Of a DNA stretch of 64,000 nt, positions 44,742 to 52,749 are shown one piece after another; the first letter of the stretch is position 1; every line of letters starts with the position of its first letter. The stretch is from Aquabacter sp965279295 (GTDB taxonomy: Bacteria > Pseudomonadota > Alphaproteobacteria > Rhizobiales > Xanthobacteraceae): NCBI GenBank assembly GCA_965279295.1, contig CBDIHQ010000012.1; one strand, 5' to 3'. The translations under genes were made by a program, and so were the position numbers. The notes beneath the pieces are model-generated. The model was not told where the DNA came from. It made no database searches and saw only the letters and a list, made by a program, of their open reading frames with translations.

Positions 44742-45806
44742 TTACTTCGGCATGCGCTGGGCTGCCGGGGGCAGGTAGGAGCTGTTGAAGATTTCGGACG
44801 GCGGCTGGGCGTTCTCAAGCTTGAACAGCTTGGCCACATTGTCGACGGTCAGCTTCACGCGCTCCGGCACCACGGTTGACAGGCCGTTGGCCTTGGTGAA
44901 GGGCGTCACAACGAGGCTCAGCGCCAGGTCGAGGCGGACCTTCTCGATGTCGGTCTTCATCATCGCGTCGCGCGCCTTCATGACCTTGAGCGCGGCTTCC
45001 GGGTCGGCGATGGTGTCGAGGAGGCCCTTGTTCACCGCGCGGATGACCTTTTTCACGATCTCCGGATTGGCGTCGGCATACTCCTTCGTGGTGGCGAGCG
45101 ACATGCCATAGAGTTCCGGACCGAAGCTGGAGAACCTCATGACCGAGATTTCATCCATCTTCAGACCCGCCTCGAGCGCGGCCGGAAGCTGCGAGTTCAC
45201 GAAGCCGCCGAGGCCTTCCACTTCCTTGCGCTGAAGCATTGCGGCGAACAACTGGGGCTGCACCGGAACCCACTGGACCTTGGCGTTGTCCTCGGGGCTG
45301 AGGATGAGGCTGATCATGTCGTAGGCGGCCGTACCGGGGCCGGCTGCGATCTTCTTGCCCATCAGGTCTGCCGGCTTGCGGATGTCAGCCGAGGCGCGGC
45401 TGATGATGGCAAGCGCGCTCTGGTCGAAATACATATAGACGCCGACCAGCGGCTTGCCGGGGTTCTTCGCGTTGAACACGATCATGCTCGGCACGTCCAC
45501 GAGGCCGAACTGGTAGGCGCCACTGGCGACGCTCACGGCCACATTGGTTGCACCCTTACCCGAATCCATTGTCGGGTTGATGCCCTCGTCCTTGAAATAG
45601 CCCTTCGACTGGGCGACGAAAAACGGCGCGTGGGTCCCCTGGATCAGCCAGTCCATGGAGATGCGCACATCCTGTGCCTGTGCGGAACTTGCACCGGACA
45701 AGGCGGCGAGGACGCCTGTGGCAGCCAACGCGCCGCGTAGGAAATTGAGTGTCTTGAAGCTTTTCATCACAGCGTTGGCCCTTGAGTGGATGTGAACGGT
45801 GTTCAT
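44742..45806 (-). CDS. NitT/TauT-type (NMT1/THI5-like) ABC binding protein, exported
   Basis: A 354-residue periplasmic binding protein of the NMT1 family. It has a signal peptide (about 15-45, ending SAQAQD) and the family segments RISMDWLIQGTHAPFFVAQSKGYFKDEGI, DSGKGATNVAVSVASGAYQFGLVDVPSMIV and PADLMGKKIAAGPGTAAYDM. The start is ATG 45806 with AGGT upstream; ATG 45767 is an alternative. It is divergent from the deacetylase/formamidase/ABC operon across a 137-bp region and probably serves the permease and ATPase encoded there. Confidence 0.88.
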   Translation of the reverse strand: MNTVHIHSRANAVMKSFKTLNFLRGALAATGVLAALSGASSAQAQDVRISMDWLIQGTHAPFFVAQSKGYFKDEGINPTMDSGKGATNVAVSVASGAYQFGLVDVPSMIVFNAKNPGKPLVGVYMYFDQSALAIISRASADIRKPADLMGKKIAAGPGTAAYDMISLILSPEDNAKVQWVPVQPQLFAAMLQRKEVEGLGGFVNSQLPAALEAGLKMDEISVMRFSSFGPELYGMSLATTKEYADANPEIVKKVIRAVNKGLLDTIADPEAALKVMKARDAMMKTDIEKVRLDLALSLVVTPFTKANGLSTVVPERVKLTVDNVAKLFKLENAQPPSEIFNSSYLPPAAQRMPK

Positions 45807-45943
45807 GATTTTTACCTAAATTTTTTATATTGCAAGTTCATTCAAGTTTGTTAGCGTCGCGGCATCCTGCTTCCGGGCCTGTTCCGGACGATGCGAGGCC
45901 GCGCGGCAGGGGTTCAACCGAGCCGAAGATGCTGGAGGACACG

Positions 45944-46852
45944 ATGCTGAAATTGCCGAGCCAGAAACGTTACGACTATTCGCCGATTACCAAGCGCAAG
46001 GATTTCACCTGGCCTGAAGGCAAGCGGCTGGCGTTCTATGTCGCCATAAATATCGAGCATTTCGCGTTCGGTGCCGGCATGGGCATGGACCCCACCGTGA
46101 AGGGCGGCGGCCAGACCCAGCGCAATTACGCTTGGCGCGACTATGGCAACCGCATCGGCGTATGGCGCCTGTTCGAGATCCTGGACGAACTGAAGCTGCC
46201 GGCATCGATCCTGCTGAATTCGAGCGTCTGCTACGAATATCCCGAGATTATCGAGAAGATCAAAGAGCGCGGCGACGACGTGCTCGGTCACGGCCGCACC
46301 AATGCGGAACATCTGAAGCCGTTCTGGGAACACGACGAAAAGCGTGTCATCCAGGAAGTCACCGACATCATCGCCGAGCATATCGGCGTCGCCCCGACAG
46401 GTTGGATGGGACCCGGCGCCAACGAATCCAGCGTTACCCCCGACCTGCTGAAGGAAGCCGGCTACACCCATTTGCTCGACTGGCCGATGGACGACCAGCC
46501 GGTATGGATGCGCACCCGCTCCGGGCCGCTCCTCACCGTGCCCTACCCGCTTGAACTCAACGATGCCGGCACCTTGGTCGGCCGCGACCACAGTGGCCGT
46601 GAGTTCGCGGACATGATCGTCGATCAGTTCGAGGAAATGCTGGAGCAGTCCGAGCGCCACCCGCTGGTGATGGCGATCTCGCTTCACGGCTTTATTCTCG
46701 GCCAGCCTTTCCGCCTTCGCCCGCTGCGCCAGGCGCTCAAGCATTGCGCCGAGCACAAGCACGCGGACCGCATCTGGTACACCCGCGCCGGCGACATCGC
46801 GAAATACTGCATGGACATGCCTGCCGGCACGATCCTCGGCAGCGAAGGCTAG
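45944..46852 (+). CDS. PuuE-like polysaccharide-deacetylase-fold amidohydrolase
   Basis: A 302-residue NodB-fold hydrolase. The sequence RYDYSPITKRKDFTWPEGKRLAFYVAINIEHFAFG, YAWRDYGNRIGVWRLFEILDELKLPA and GHGRTNAEHLKPF is much closer to PuuE-type allantoinases and related amide hydrolases than to chitin deacetylases. Catalytic histidine and aspartate motifs are split across GHGRTNAEH and DHSGREFAD. The ATG at 45944 has GGAGG seven bases upstream and is preferred to ATG 45929. It is the first gene of an operon with formamidase and ABC transporter genes, so it probably cleaves a cyclic amide, imide or ureide ring. Confidence 0.8.
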   Translation: MLKLPSQKRYDYSPITKRKDFTWPEGKRLAFYVAINIEHFAFGAGMGMDPTVKGGGQTQRNYAWRDYGNRIGVWRLFEILDELKLPASILLNSSVCYEYPEIIEKIKERGDDVLGHGRTNAEHLKPFWEHDEKRVIQEVTDIIAEHIGVAPTGWMGPGANESSVTPDLLKEAGYTHLLDWPMDDQPVWMRTRSGPLLTVPYPLELNDAGTLVGRDHSGREFADMIVDQFEEMLEQSERHPLVMAISLHGFILGQPFRLRPLRQALKHCAEHKHADRIWYTRAGDIAKYCMDMPAGTILGSEG

Positions 46853-46945
46853 AGACGCGCCCCTCGCGCCCCCTCTACCGCTTGCGGGGGAGGGGATGCC
46901 CCATCCGATAAAACACCGCTTGGCTATAAGCCCAAGGAGAGTGCA

Positions 46946-47896
46946 ATGAGCACCCATCATCATCTGCCTTCGAAGCCCGAGACCGTGCACTGGGGCTTCA
47001 TCGACGCGTCGCTGCCGCCGGTCATCAAGATCGCGTCGGGCGACACCGTGACCATCGATTGCGTCTCCGGCCATCCCGACTGGATGCCGGACCCCAAGCG
47101 CGGCCTGACCATTCTGCCCGACCTGGTCGAAATCTTCGAGAAGGTGAAGAAGGGCACGGGCAACCACATCTATACCGGCCCGGTCTATGTTGAGGGCGCT
47201 GCGGTCGGCGATGTCCTCCAGGTGAAGATCGAGGAGATCACGGTCCGCCAGGACTGGGGCTGGAACGTCTTCCGCGGCTATATGGGAACGCTCCCCGAAG
47301 ACTTCCCCTATTTCAATCTCCTGCTGCCGGAACTCGACCTCAAGGCCAATCAGGTGATCCTGCCCTCCGGCCTGCGCGTGCCCATGGCGCCGTTCTTCGG
47401 CCAGTTGGCGGTGGCGCCCAAGCCTGAGTTCGGCCGGCAGAACAGCAAGGAGCCGCGCGAGTTCGGCGGCAATATCGACTGTAAGGCGCTGACCGCTGGC
47501 AGCACCATCTATCTCCCCGTGTGGAACGAGGGCGCGCTCTTCTCCACCGGCGACGGCCATGCCGCTCAGGGTGATGGCGAGGTGAACGGCACGGCGGTGG
47601 AGACCTCACTGACCGGCGTCTTCAACTTCACCGTCCGCAAGGATCTGGGCTGGACCATGCCGCGTGCCGAGACGCCGGAGAAGTTTGTCACCTTCGGCCT
47701 CGACGTCGACCTTGACGATGCGGCCAAGCAGGCGCTGCGTGAGATGATCGGCTGGATCGTCGACATGACCGGCATTCCGAAGTCAGAAGCCTATGCTCTG
47801 TGCAGCTTCGCCTGCGACCTGCACGTCACTCAGACCGTGAACAACATCAAGGGCGTTCACGCGATGATCGACAAGTCCATCCTGCAGAAGGGGTGA
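46946..47896 (+). CDS. Acetamidase/formamidase (FmdA/AmdA family)
   Basis: A 316-residue amidase of the FmdA fold that hydrolyses formamide or acetamide to ammonia and the acid. Signature segments are DCVSGHPDWMP, the glycine-rich IYTGPVYVEGAAVGDVLQV, GDGHAAQGDGEVNGTAVE, and the cysteine/histidine-bearing CSFACDLHVTQTVNNIKGVHAMI near the C-terminus. The gene follows the PuuE-like gene, and the two enzymes together would release ammonia from an amide-type nitrogen source. Confidence 0.88.
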   Translation: MSTHHHLPSKPETVHWGFIDASLPPVIKIASGDTVTIDCVSGHPDWMPDPKRGLTILPDLVEIFEKVKKGTGNHIYTGPVYVEGAAVGDVLQVKIEEITVRQDWGWNVFRGYMGTLPEDFPYFNLLLPELDLKANQVILPSGLRVPMAPFFGQLAVAPKPEFGRQNSKEPREFGGNIDCKALTAGSTIYLPVWNEGALFSTGDGHAAQGDGEVNGTAVETSLTGVFNFTVRKDLGWTMPRAETPEKFVTFGLDVDLDDAAKQALREMIGWIVDMTGIPKSEAYALCSFACDLHVTQTVNNIKGVHAMIDKSILQKG

Positions 47897-47905
47897 GGCA
47901 ATCTG

Positions 47906-47938
47906 GGTTCCCTCCCCCTTCGGAGGGGGGAGGGAACC
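47906..47938. repeat. GC-rich palindromic element after the formamidase gene
   Basis: Perfect 13-bp arms (47906-47918 and 47926-47938) around a 7-nt loop. An imperfect relative with the same CCCCTC/GAGGGG arms occurs at 46869-46895, one gene upstream. Such palindromes are often scattered intergenic repeats in alphaproteobacteria; here they may also stabilise the mRNA between cistrons. Confidence 0.6.
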
Positions 47939-47965
47939 AGCGGGAGGTCTGCAGTGGGAGCGGAA

Positions 47966-48760
47966 ATGAGCAAGTTTGTCGAATTGGATCGGGTCGAACT
48001 GCGCTACGGCGGAGACGAGGACGGCACCCTTGCGCTGCACGACCTCAGCCTGACGGTGGACGAGGGCGAGTTCGTCGCCGTTGTCGGACCGTCCGGGTGC
48101 GGAAAATCCACCCTGATGAAGGTGGTGACCGGCCTCTGGCCCGCCAATGACGGCACGGTCATCGTGTCCGAAAAGGAAGTGGACGGCCCGCTCAGCATCA
48201 CCGGCATGGCGTTCCAGAACCCGAGCCTGCTGCCCTGGCGCACCACCCTTTCCAACATCATGCTGCCGCTCGAAATCGCCCAGCCCCATGCCGGCCGGCT
48301 GCGGCGCAACCGCAATGAATATCTCGCCAAGGCACGCGACCTCCTGAAGCTGGTCGGCCTTGCGGAATTCGAGCAGAAATTTCCCTGGCAATTGTCCGGT
48401 GGCATGCAGCAGCGCGCCTCGCTCTGCCGCGCGCTGATCCATGACCCGAAGCTCCTGATGCTCGACGAGCCGTTCGGCGCGCTCGACATGTTCACGCGAG
48501 AAGAATTGTGGCTCGAGCTTCAGACCCTGTGGCTGGCCCGCAAGCCCACCGTGATCCTGGTGACGCACGACCTGCGTGAGGCGGTGTTCCTCGCCGACCG
48601 CATCCTGGTGATGAGCAACCGTCCCGGCCGCATCATCGCCCAGTACAAGGTCCCACTCCCCCGGCCGCGCACGTTGGATGGGCTGTTCACGCCGGAGGCG
48701 AGCGAACTGATCCAGACCCTGCGGGACCATATTTCCGTTGTCCGGCGCAAAGCGGCGTGA
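47966..48760 (+). CDS. NitT/TauT-type ABC transporter ATPase
   Basis: A 264-residue ATPase of the SsuB/TauB group. Walker A is VGPSGCGKSTLMKVVTGL, the Q-loop is FQNPSLLPWRTTLSNI, the signature is LSGGMQQRASLCRALI, Walker B is LLMLDEPFGALDMFTREE and the switch is LVTHDLREAVFLADRI. A GTG at 47954 is in frame, but ATG 47966 follows GGGAGCGGAA more closely. It sits between the formamidase gene and the permease gene. Confidence 0.92.
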   Translation: MSKFVELDRVELRYGGDEDGTLALHDLSLTVDEGEFVAVVGPSGCGKSTLMKVVTGLWPANDGTVIVSEKEVDGPLSITGMAFQNPSLLPWRTTLSNIMLPLEIAQPHAGRLRRNRNEYLAKARDLLKLVGLAEFEQKFPWQLSGGMQQRASLCRALIHDPKLLMLDEPFGALDMFTREELWLELQTLWLARKPTVILVTHDLREAVFLADRILVMSNRPGRIIAQYKVPLPRPRTLDGLFTPEASELIQTLRDHISVVRRKAA

Positions 48761-48773
48761 GGGAACCATCGTG

Positions 48774-49604
48774 ATGATCGACACGACCGCCGCGAAGCCG
48801 GCCAAGAAAGTCCGCAAGCCGCTCCTCCTGCGCCGCAAAGCGGTGCGCCGAATATTGCCGGTTCTGGTGATCGTCGGCTTCTTCGTTCTGTGGGAGCTGG
48901 CCGTCAGGCTGTTCCACATCGAGAACTTCGTCCTGCCGGCGCCCACCGCGATCTTCGCCTCAATGATCGAGTGGCACGCTGTGATCGCCGAGGCGGCGTG
49001 GCAGACGTTCCTGACGACCATCATCGGCTTTGCGCTCGCCGTGGCGTTCGGGCTGCTGGTCGGGACCATCATCGGCGCTTCGCCGGTAATGTATGATGCG
49101 TTCTATCCCGCGCTGATCGGCTTCAATTCCATTCCGAAGGTGGCGGTGGTGCCGATCCTGGTGATCTGGTTCGGCATCGGCACGGTCCCGGCCATCATCA
49201 CCGCGTTTCTCATCTCCTTCTTCCCGATCATGGTGAACGTCGCCACCGGCATCGCCACGGTCGAGCCGGAACTGCGGGACGTGCTGCGCGCTTTGGGCGC
49301 CAAGCAGTATCAGGTGGTGTTGAAGGTGGGCCTGCCCCGCGCGATGCCCTATTTCTTCGCCTCGCTGAAGATCGCCATTTCGGTTGCCTTCGTCGGCTCG
49401 ATCCTGGCGGAAACCGTGGCATCCGATGCCGGCATCGGCCATCTCATGCTGGTTGCCTCCTCCCGCTTCGAGGTGCCGCTCGCCTTCGCCGGCCTGCTCA
49501 CCACGGCGGCCATGGGTATTGCCATGTATGTGGTCGCGGTTGCGATCGAGCAGCGCATGACCGGATGGGCAACCCGCGGCGGCGGCATTTCCGCCACGCC
49601 GTAG
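48774..49604 (+). CDS. NitT/TauT-type ABC transporter permease
   Basis: A 276-residue permease of the SsuC/TauC type with about six membrane helices. Landmarks are FVLPAPTAIFASMIEW, the EAA loop ELRDVLRALGAKQYQVVLKVGLPRAMPYFFASLKIAISVAFVGSILAE and GIGHLMLVASSRFEVPLAFAGLL. The start is taken as ATG 48774; a GTG directly before it is possible. It follows the ATPase by 13 bp. Confidence 0.92.
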   Translation: MIDTTAAKPAKKVRKPLLLRRKAVRRILPVLVIVGFFVLWELAVRLFHIENFVLPAPTAIFASMIEWHAVIAEAAWQTFLTTIIGFALAVAFGLLVGTIIGASPVMYDAFYPALIGFNSIPKVAVVPILVIWFGIGTVPAIITAFLISFFPIMVNVATGIATVEPELRDVLRALGAKQYQVVLKVGLPRAMPYFFASLKIAISVAFVGSILAETVASDAGIGHLMLVASSRFEVPLAFAGLLTTAAMGIAMYVVAVAIEQRMTGWATRGGGISATP

Positions 49605-49632
49605 CCCCCTCGCCTGAACGCCGGAGAGTCTC

Positions 49633-50583
49633 TTGTCCTTGTCTTCATCCTCCGGTCGCGCGCTGACGCGCGTGACCGTCAACGTCTTCCCCGGCGGCTT
49701 CAACTGGCCGAGTTTCGTCGGCCAGAGCGAGGGATTTTTCGCGCGCGAGGGCATCGAGGTGTCGCTGCTGCCGACGCCGAACTCCATCGCCCAGATGACC
49801 GGCCTCGCCGAAGGCGCCTACGACATCGCCATCACCGCCATCGACAACATCGTCGCCTATGTCGAGGGACAGGGCGAAGCGCCCATCGGCCCGCAGCCGG
49901 ACTTCTTCGCCTTCATGGGCAGCGATAGCGGCTTCCTCAGCCTGATTGCGGCCGGGGACGTGAAAACCATCCCCGATCTTGCCGGCCGCACCCTGTCGGT
50001 GGACGCCCGCACCACCGGCTATGCCTTCGTCCTGCTGGAGATGATGCGGCTGGAAGGCTTTCCCGAAGAAGATCTGACGATCGAGAAGGCCGGGGGAATG
50101 GTCCAGCGGTTCAACGCCTTGCTGGAGGGCAAGCAGGCCGGAACCCTGCTGTCGGCGCCCTACAACATCCTCGCCCGCCAGCGCGGCCTGTCGCAGCTGG
50201 CCCACGCGGTTTCCGTCATCGGCCCCTACCAGGGCAATGTCGGCGCCACCCGGCGCGGCTGGGCGCAGGCAAATCCTGAATTGGTGCAGGGTTTCATCCG
50301 CGCCTATAGCGCCGCCATCGACTGGCTCTACCTTCCGGAGAACCGTACCCGAGCCATCGAGATTCTGCGCGCCAACGTGACCATGGACGAGGCGCTGGCG
50401 CAGGAGACCTATGTGGAACTCCTCGACCCCGCGCACGGCTTCTTCCGCGACGCGCGTGTCGATGTTGCCGGCATTGAGACGGTGCTCGCTCTGCGCAGCC
50501 GCTATGGCCTGCCGCGCAAGACCCTGAACGACCCCTCGCGCTATTACGACCCCTCATTTTATCAGACCGCCATGGGCGGCTGA
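49633..50583 (+). CDS. NMT1/THI5-like binding protein without a visible signal peptide
   Basis: A 316-residue NMT1-family ligand-binding protein: VNVFPGGFNWPSFVGQSEGFFAREGIEV, SIAQMTGLAEGAYDIAITAIDNIVAYVEG, GRTLSVDARTTGYAFVLLEMM, and GAWAQANPELVQGF-type helix. The open frame starts at a TTG (49633) with GGAGAG upstream, and no hydrophobic export segment precedes the mature domain. The paralog at 44742 has one. It is either a cytoplasmic or non-classical variant or has a mis-placed start. It is the last gene of the PuuE/formamidase/ABC operon. Confidence 0.75.
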   Translation: MSLSSSSGRALTRVTVNVFPGGFNWPSFVGQSEGFFAREGIEVSLLPTPNSIAQMTGLAEGAYDIAITAIDNIVAYVEGQGEAPIGPQPDFFAFMGSDSGFLSLIAAGDVKTIPDLAGRTLSVDARTTGYAFVLLEMMRLEGFPEEDLTIEKAGGMVQRFNALLEGKQAGTLLSAPYNILARQRGLSQLAHAVSVIGPYQGNVGATRRGWAQANPELVQGFIRAYSAAIDWLYLPENRTRAIEILRANVTMDEALAQETYVELLDPAHGFFRDARVDVAGIETVLALRSRYGLPRKTLNDPSRYYDPSFYQTAMGG

Positions 50584-50670
50584 CGCGCAAGGCCGTCATT
50601 CCCCTTGAAATTGGCGGCGTCTCCGGCCATCTCCTCGCTTGCCGCAGCAACCGAAGAGATGTGTTCCGCC

Positions 50671-52560
50671 ATGACGACCACGAGCGCCGCCACCCCGGAA
50701 AGCCACGCGTTCGAAGCCGATGTAGCCAAGCTGCTCCACCTGATGGTGCACTCGGTCTATTCGGACAAGGACGTCTTCCTGCGCGAACTGATCTCCAACG
50801 CGGCGGACGCGTGCGAGAAGCTGCGCTACGAATCCATCTCTGCCCCCGCTCTGCTGGGTGATGATCCCAAGCCTCGGATCACTCTGACGCTGGATGCCGA
50901 GAACCGCCGGCTGACCATCGAGGACAACGGCATCGGCATGACCGCCGCCGACCTCTCGGAGGCGCTGGGCACCATCGCCCGCTCCGGCACCAAAGCGTTC
51001 ATGGACCGCATCTCGGCCGCCGAGGGCAGCGAGGGCACGCAGCTCATCGGCCAGTTCGGCGTCGGCTTCTATTCCGCCTTCATGGTGGCGGGGAAAGTGG
51101 ACGTCACCTCGCGCCGTGCCGGCACGGACGAGGCCTCGCTCTGGTCCTCGGACGGGCAGGGCACCTACACCATCGCGCCGATCGACGTGGCAGACGCCCC
51201 GGCGCGCGGAACCCGCGTGGTGCTTCATCTGCTGGAGGATGCCGCCACCTACACCGAACGCTACACGGTGGAGCGCATCGTCCGGGCCCAGTCCGGCCAT
51301 GTGCCGGTCGCCATCTTCCTGCGGGCACAGCCGGACGCCGAACCGGAGGAGATCGCCGACGGCGCGGCCCTGTGGACCCGGCCCAAGGCGGACATCACCG
51401 AAGAGGAATATGCCGACTTCTATCGCGGCGTCGCCGGCCAGTTCGACAAGCCGGCGCTGACGCTGCACTACCGCGCTGAAGGCCGACACGAATATTCCGT
51501 GCTCGCCTTCGTGCCCGGCTCCAAGCCGTTCGACCTGTTCGAGCCGGACCGTCACGGCCGCATGAAGCTCTATGTGCGCCGCGTCTTCATCACCGATGAT
51601 GCCGACCTTCTGCCGCGCTATCTGCGCTTCGTGCGCGGGCTGGTGGATTCCGCCGACCTGCCGCTGAACGTCTCGCGCGAAATGATTCAGGAAAGCCCGG
51701 TGCTCGCTGCGCTCAAGAAGGGCGTCTCGAACCGCGTGCTGTCGGAGCTGGAGAAGCTCTCCGCCAATGATGCCGACGCCTATACCAGCGTCTGGGAGAA
51801 TTTCGGCGCCGTCCTGAAGGAAGGCCTGTACGAGGATTATGAGCGCCGGCAGGCGCTGCTCGGCCTCGCCCGCTTCAAGACCACCACCTCGGCCGGCGCC
51901 TGGCGCTCGCTGAAGGATTATGTGGCGGGGATGAAGGAAAACCAGACCGCCATCTATTACGCGCTCGGCAGCGACCTTGAGCGGATCGAGGCCTCTCCGC
52001 AGCTCGAAGGGTTCCGGGCGCGCGGCATCGAGGTGCTGCTGCTGCCGGACCATGTGGATAGCTTCTGGGTCACGGCGGGGATGGATCACGAGGGCAAGCC
52101 GTTCAAGTCCGTCACGCAAGGGTCGGCGGACCTCAGCCTCATTCCTCCGAGCGAGGACATCGCGCCGCCGTCCGCCGAGGCGAGCGAGCAGGTCGCGCAG
52201 TTCGTCACCTTCCTGAAGGCGACGCTCGAGGATGCCGTCTCGGACGTGCGCACCTCGGATCGGCTGACCGAGAGCGCGGTGTGCCTGGTGGCGCCCGAGC
52301 GGGGAATGGACCGGCAGTTGGAGAAGCTCCTGGCGGGGGCCGGCCGTGCACCCGAAGTGGCAAAGCCGGTGCTGGAAATCAACCCGCGCCACGATCTGGT
52401 GGTGAAGCTCGCCGCCCTTGGCGGGGAGGACCCCACCTTCCGGGACGATGCCGCCCATCTGCTGCTGGACGAGGCACGCATCCTGGATGGCGAACAGCCG
52501 GCCGATCCGCGCGCCTTCTCCACACGCCTCGGGCGGCTGATGGGGCGCGCGCTCGGCTAG
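50671..52560 (+). CDS. htpG: Molecular chaperone HtpG (Hsp90)
   Basis: A 629-residue Hsp90 homolog. The N-terminal ATPase domain has the GHKL motifs LISNAADACEKLRYES, DNGIGMTAADLSEALGTIARSGT and GQFGVGFYSAFMVA. The middle domain carries VRRVFITDDADLLPRYLRFVRGLVDSADLPLNVSREMIQ, and a C-terminal dimerisation domain follows. I start it at ATG 50671 (MTTTSAATPESHAFEADVAKLL), which agrees with family starts. An in-frame frame opens earlier. It is a standalone gene between the transporter operon and ftsK. Confidence 0.96.
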   Translation: MTTTSAATPESHAFEADVAKLLHLMVHSVYSDKDVFLRELISNAADACEKLRYESISAPALLGDDPKPRITLTLDAENRRLTIEDNGIGMTAADLSEALGTIARSGTKAFMDRISAAEGSEGTQLIGQFGVGFYSAFMVAGKVDVTSRRAGTDEASLWSSDGQGTYTIAPIDVADAPARGTRVVLHLLEDAATYTERYTVERIVRAQSGHVPVAIFLRAQPDAEPEEIADGAALWTRPKADITEEEYADFYRGVAGQFDKPALTLHYRAEGRHEYSVLAFVPGSKPFDLFEPDRHGRMKLYVRRVFITDDADLLPRYLRFVRGLVDSADLPLNVSREMIQESPVLAALKKGVSNRVLSELEKLSANDADAYTSVWENFGAVLKEGLYEDYERRQALLGLARFKTTTSAGAWRSLKDYVAGMKENQTAIYYALGSDLERIEASPQLEGFRARGIEVLLLPDHVDSFWVTAGMDHEGKPFKSVTQGSADLSLIPPSEDIAPPSAEASEQVAQFVTFLKATLEDAVSDVRTSDRLTESAVCLVAPERGMDRQLEKLLAGAGRAPEVAKPVLEINPRHDLVVKLAALGGEDPTFRDDAAHLLLDEARILDGEQPADPRAFSTRLGRLMGRALG

Positions 52561-52749
52561 AGTGCGGGCGGGCTGCGTGGCGTGTCGCATCGCTGCGGCA
52601 GTCGCCGCGCAGCAAAGCCACACTCTGGGGAAAAAGCACCGCGCATGACCCGGATCGGGTCCGTCCAAACCTCCCGTTAACGGCCCGCTTCTATCCCTGG
52701 AAGCGAACGTTGCCGGCCGGTCCGCACGGCTCATGGGTCATGGACGCAC

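Noticed and set aside
45807..45943. TPP riboswitch upstream of the PuuE-like/NMT1 cluster
   Set aside because: NMT1-type proteins suggested thiamine control, but I see no conserved thi-box core or long structured leader in this 137-bp gap.
50596..52734. Minus-strand open frame of over 700 codons across htpG
   Set aside because: Fully antisense to htpG, no family motif, and composition expected of a frame shadow. The same applies to long antisense frames over the FtsK, GAF-EAL, Kef-type antiporter and PuuE/formamidase genes.
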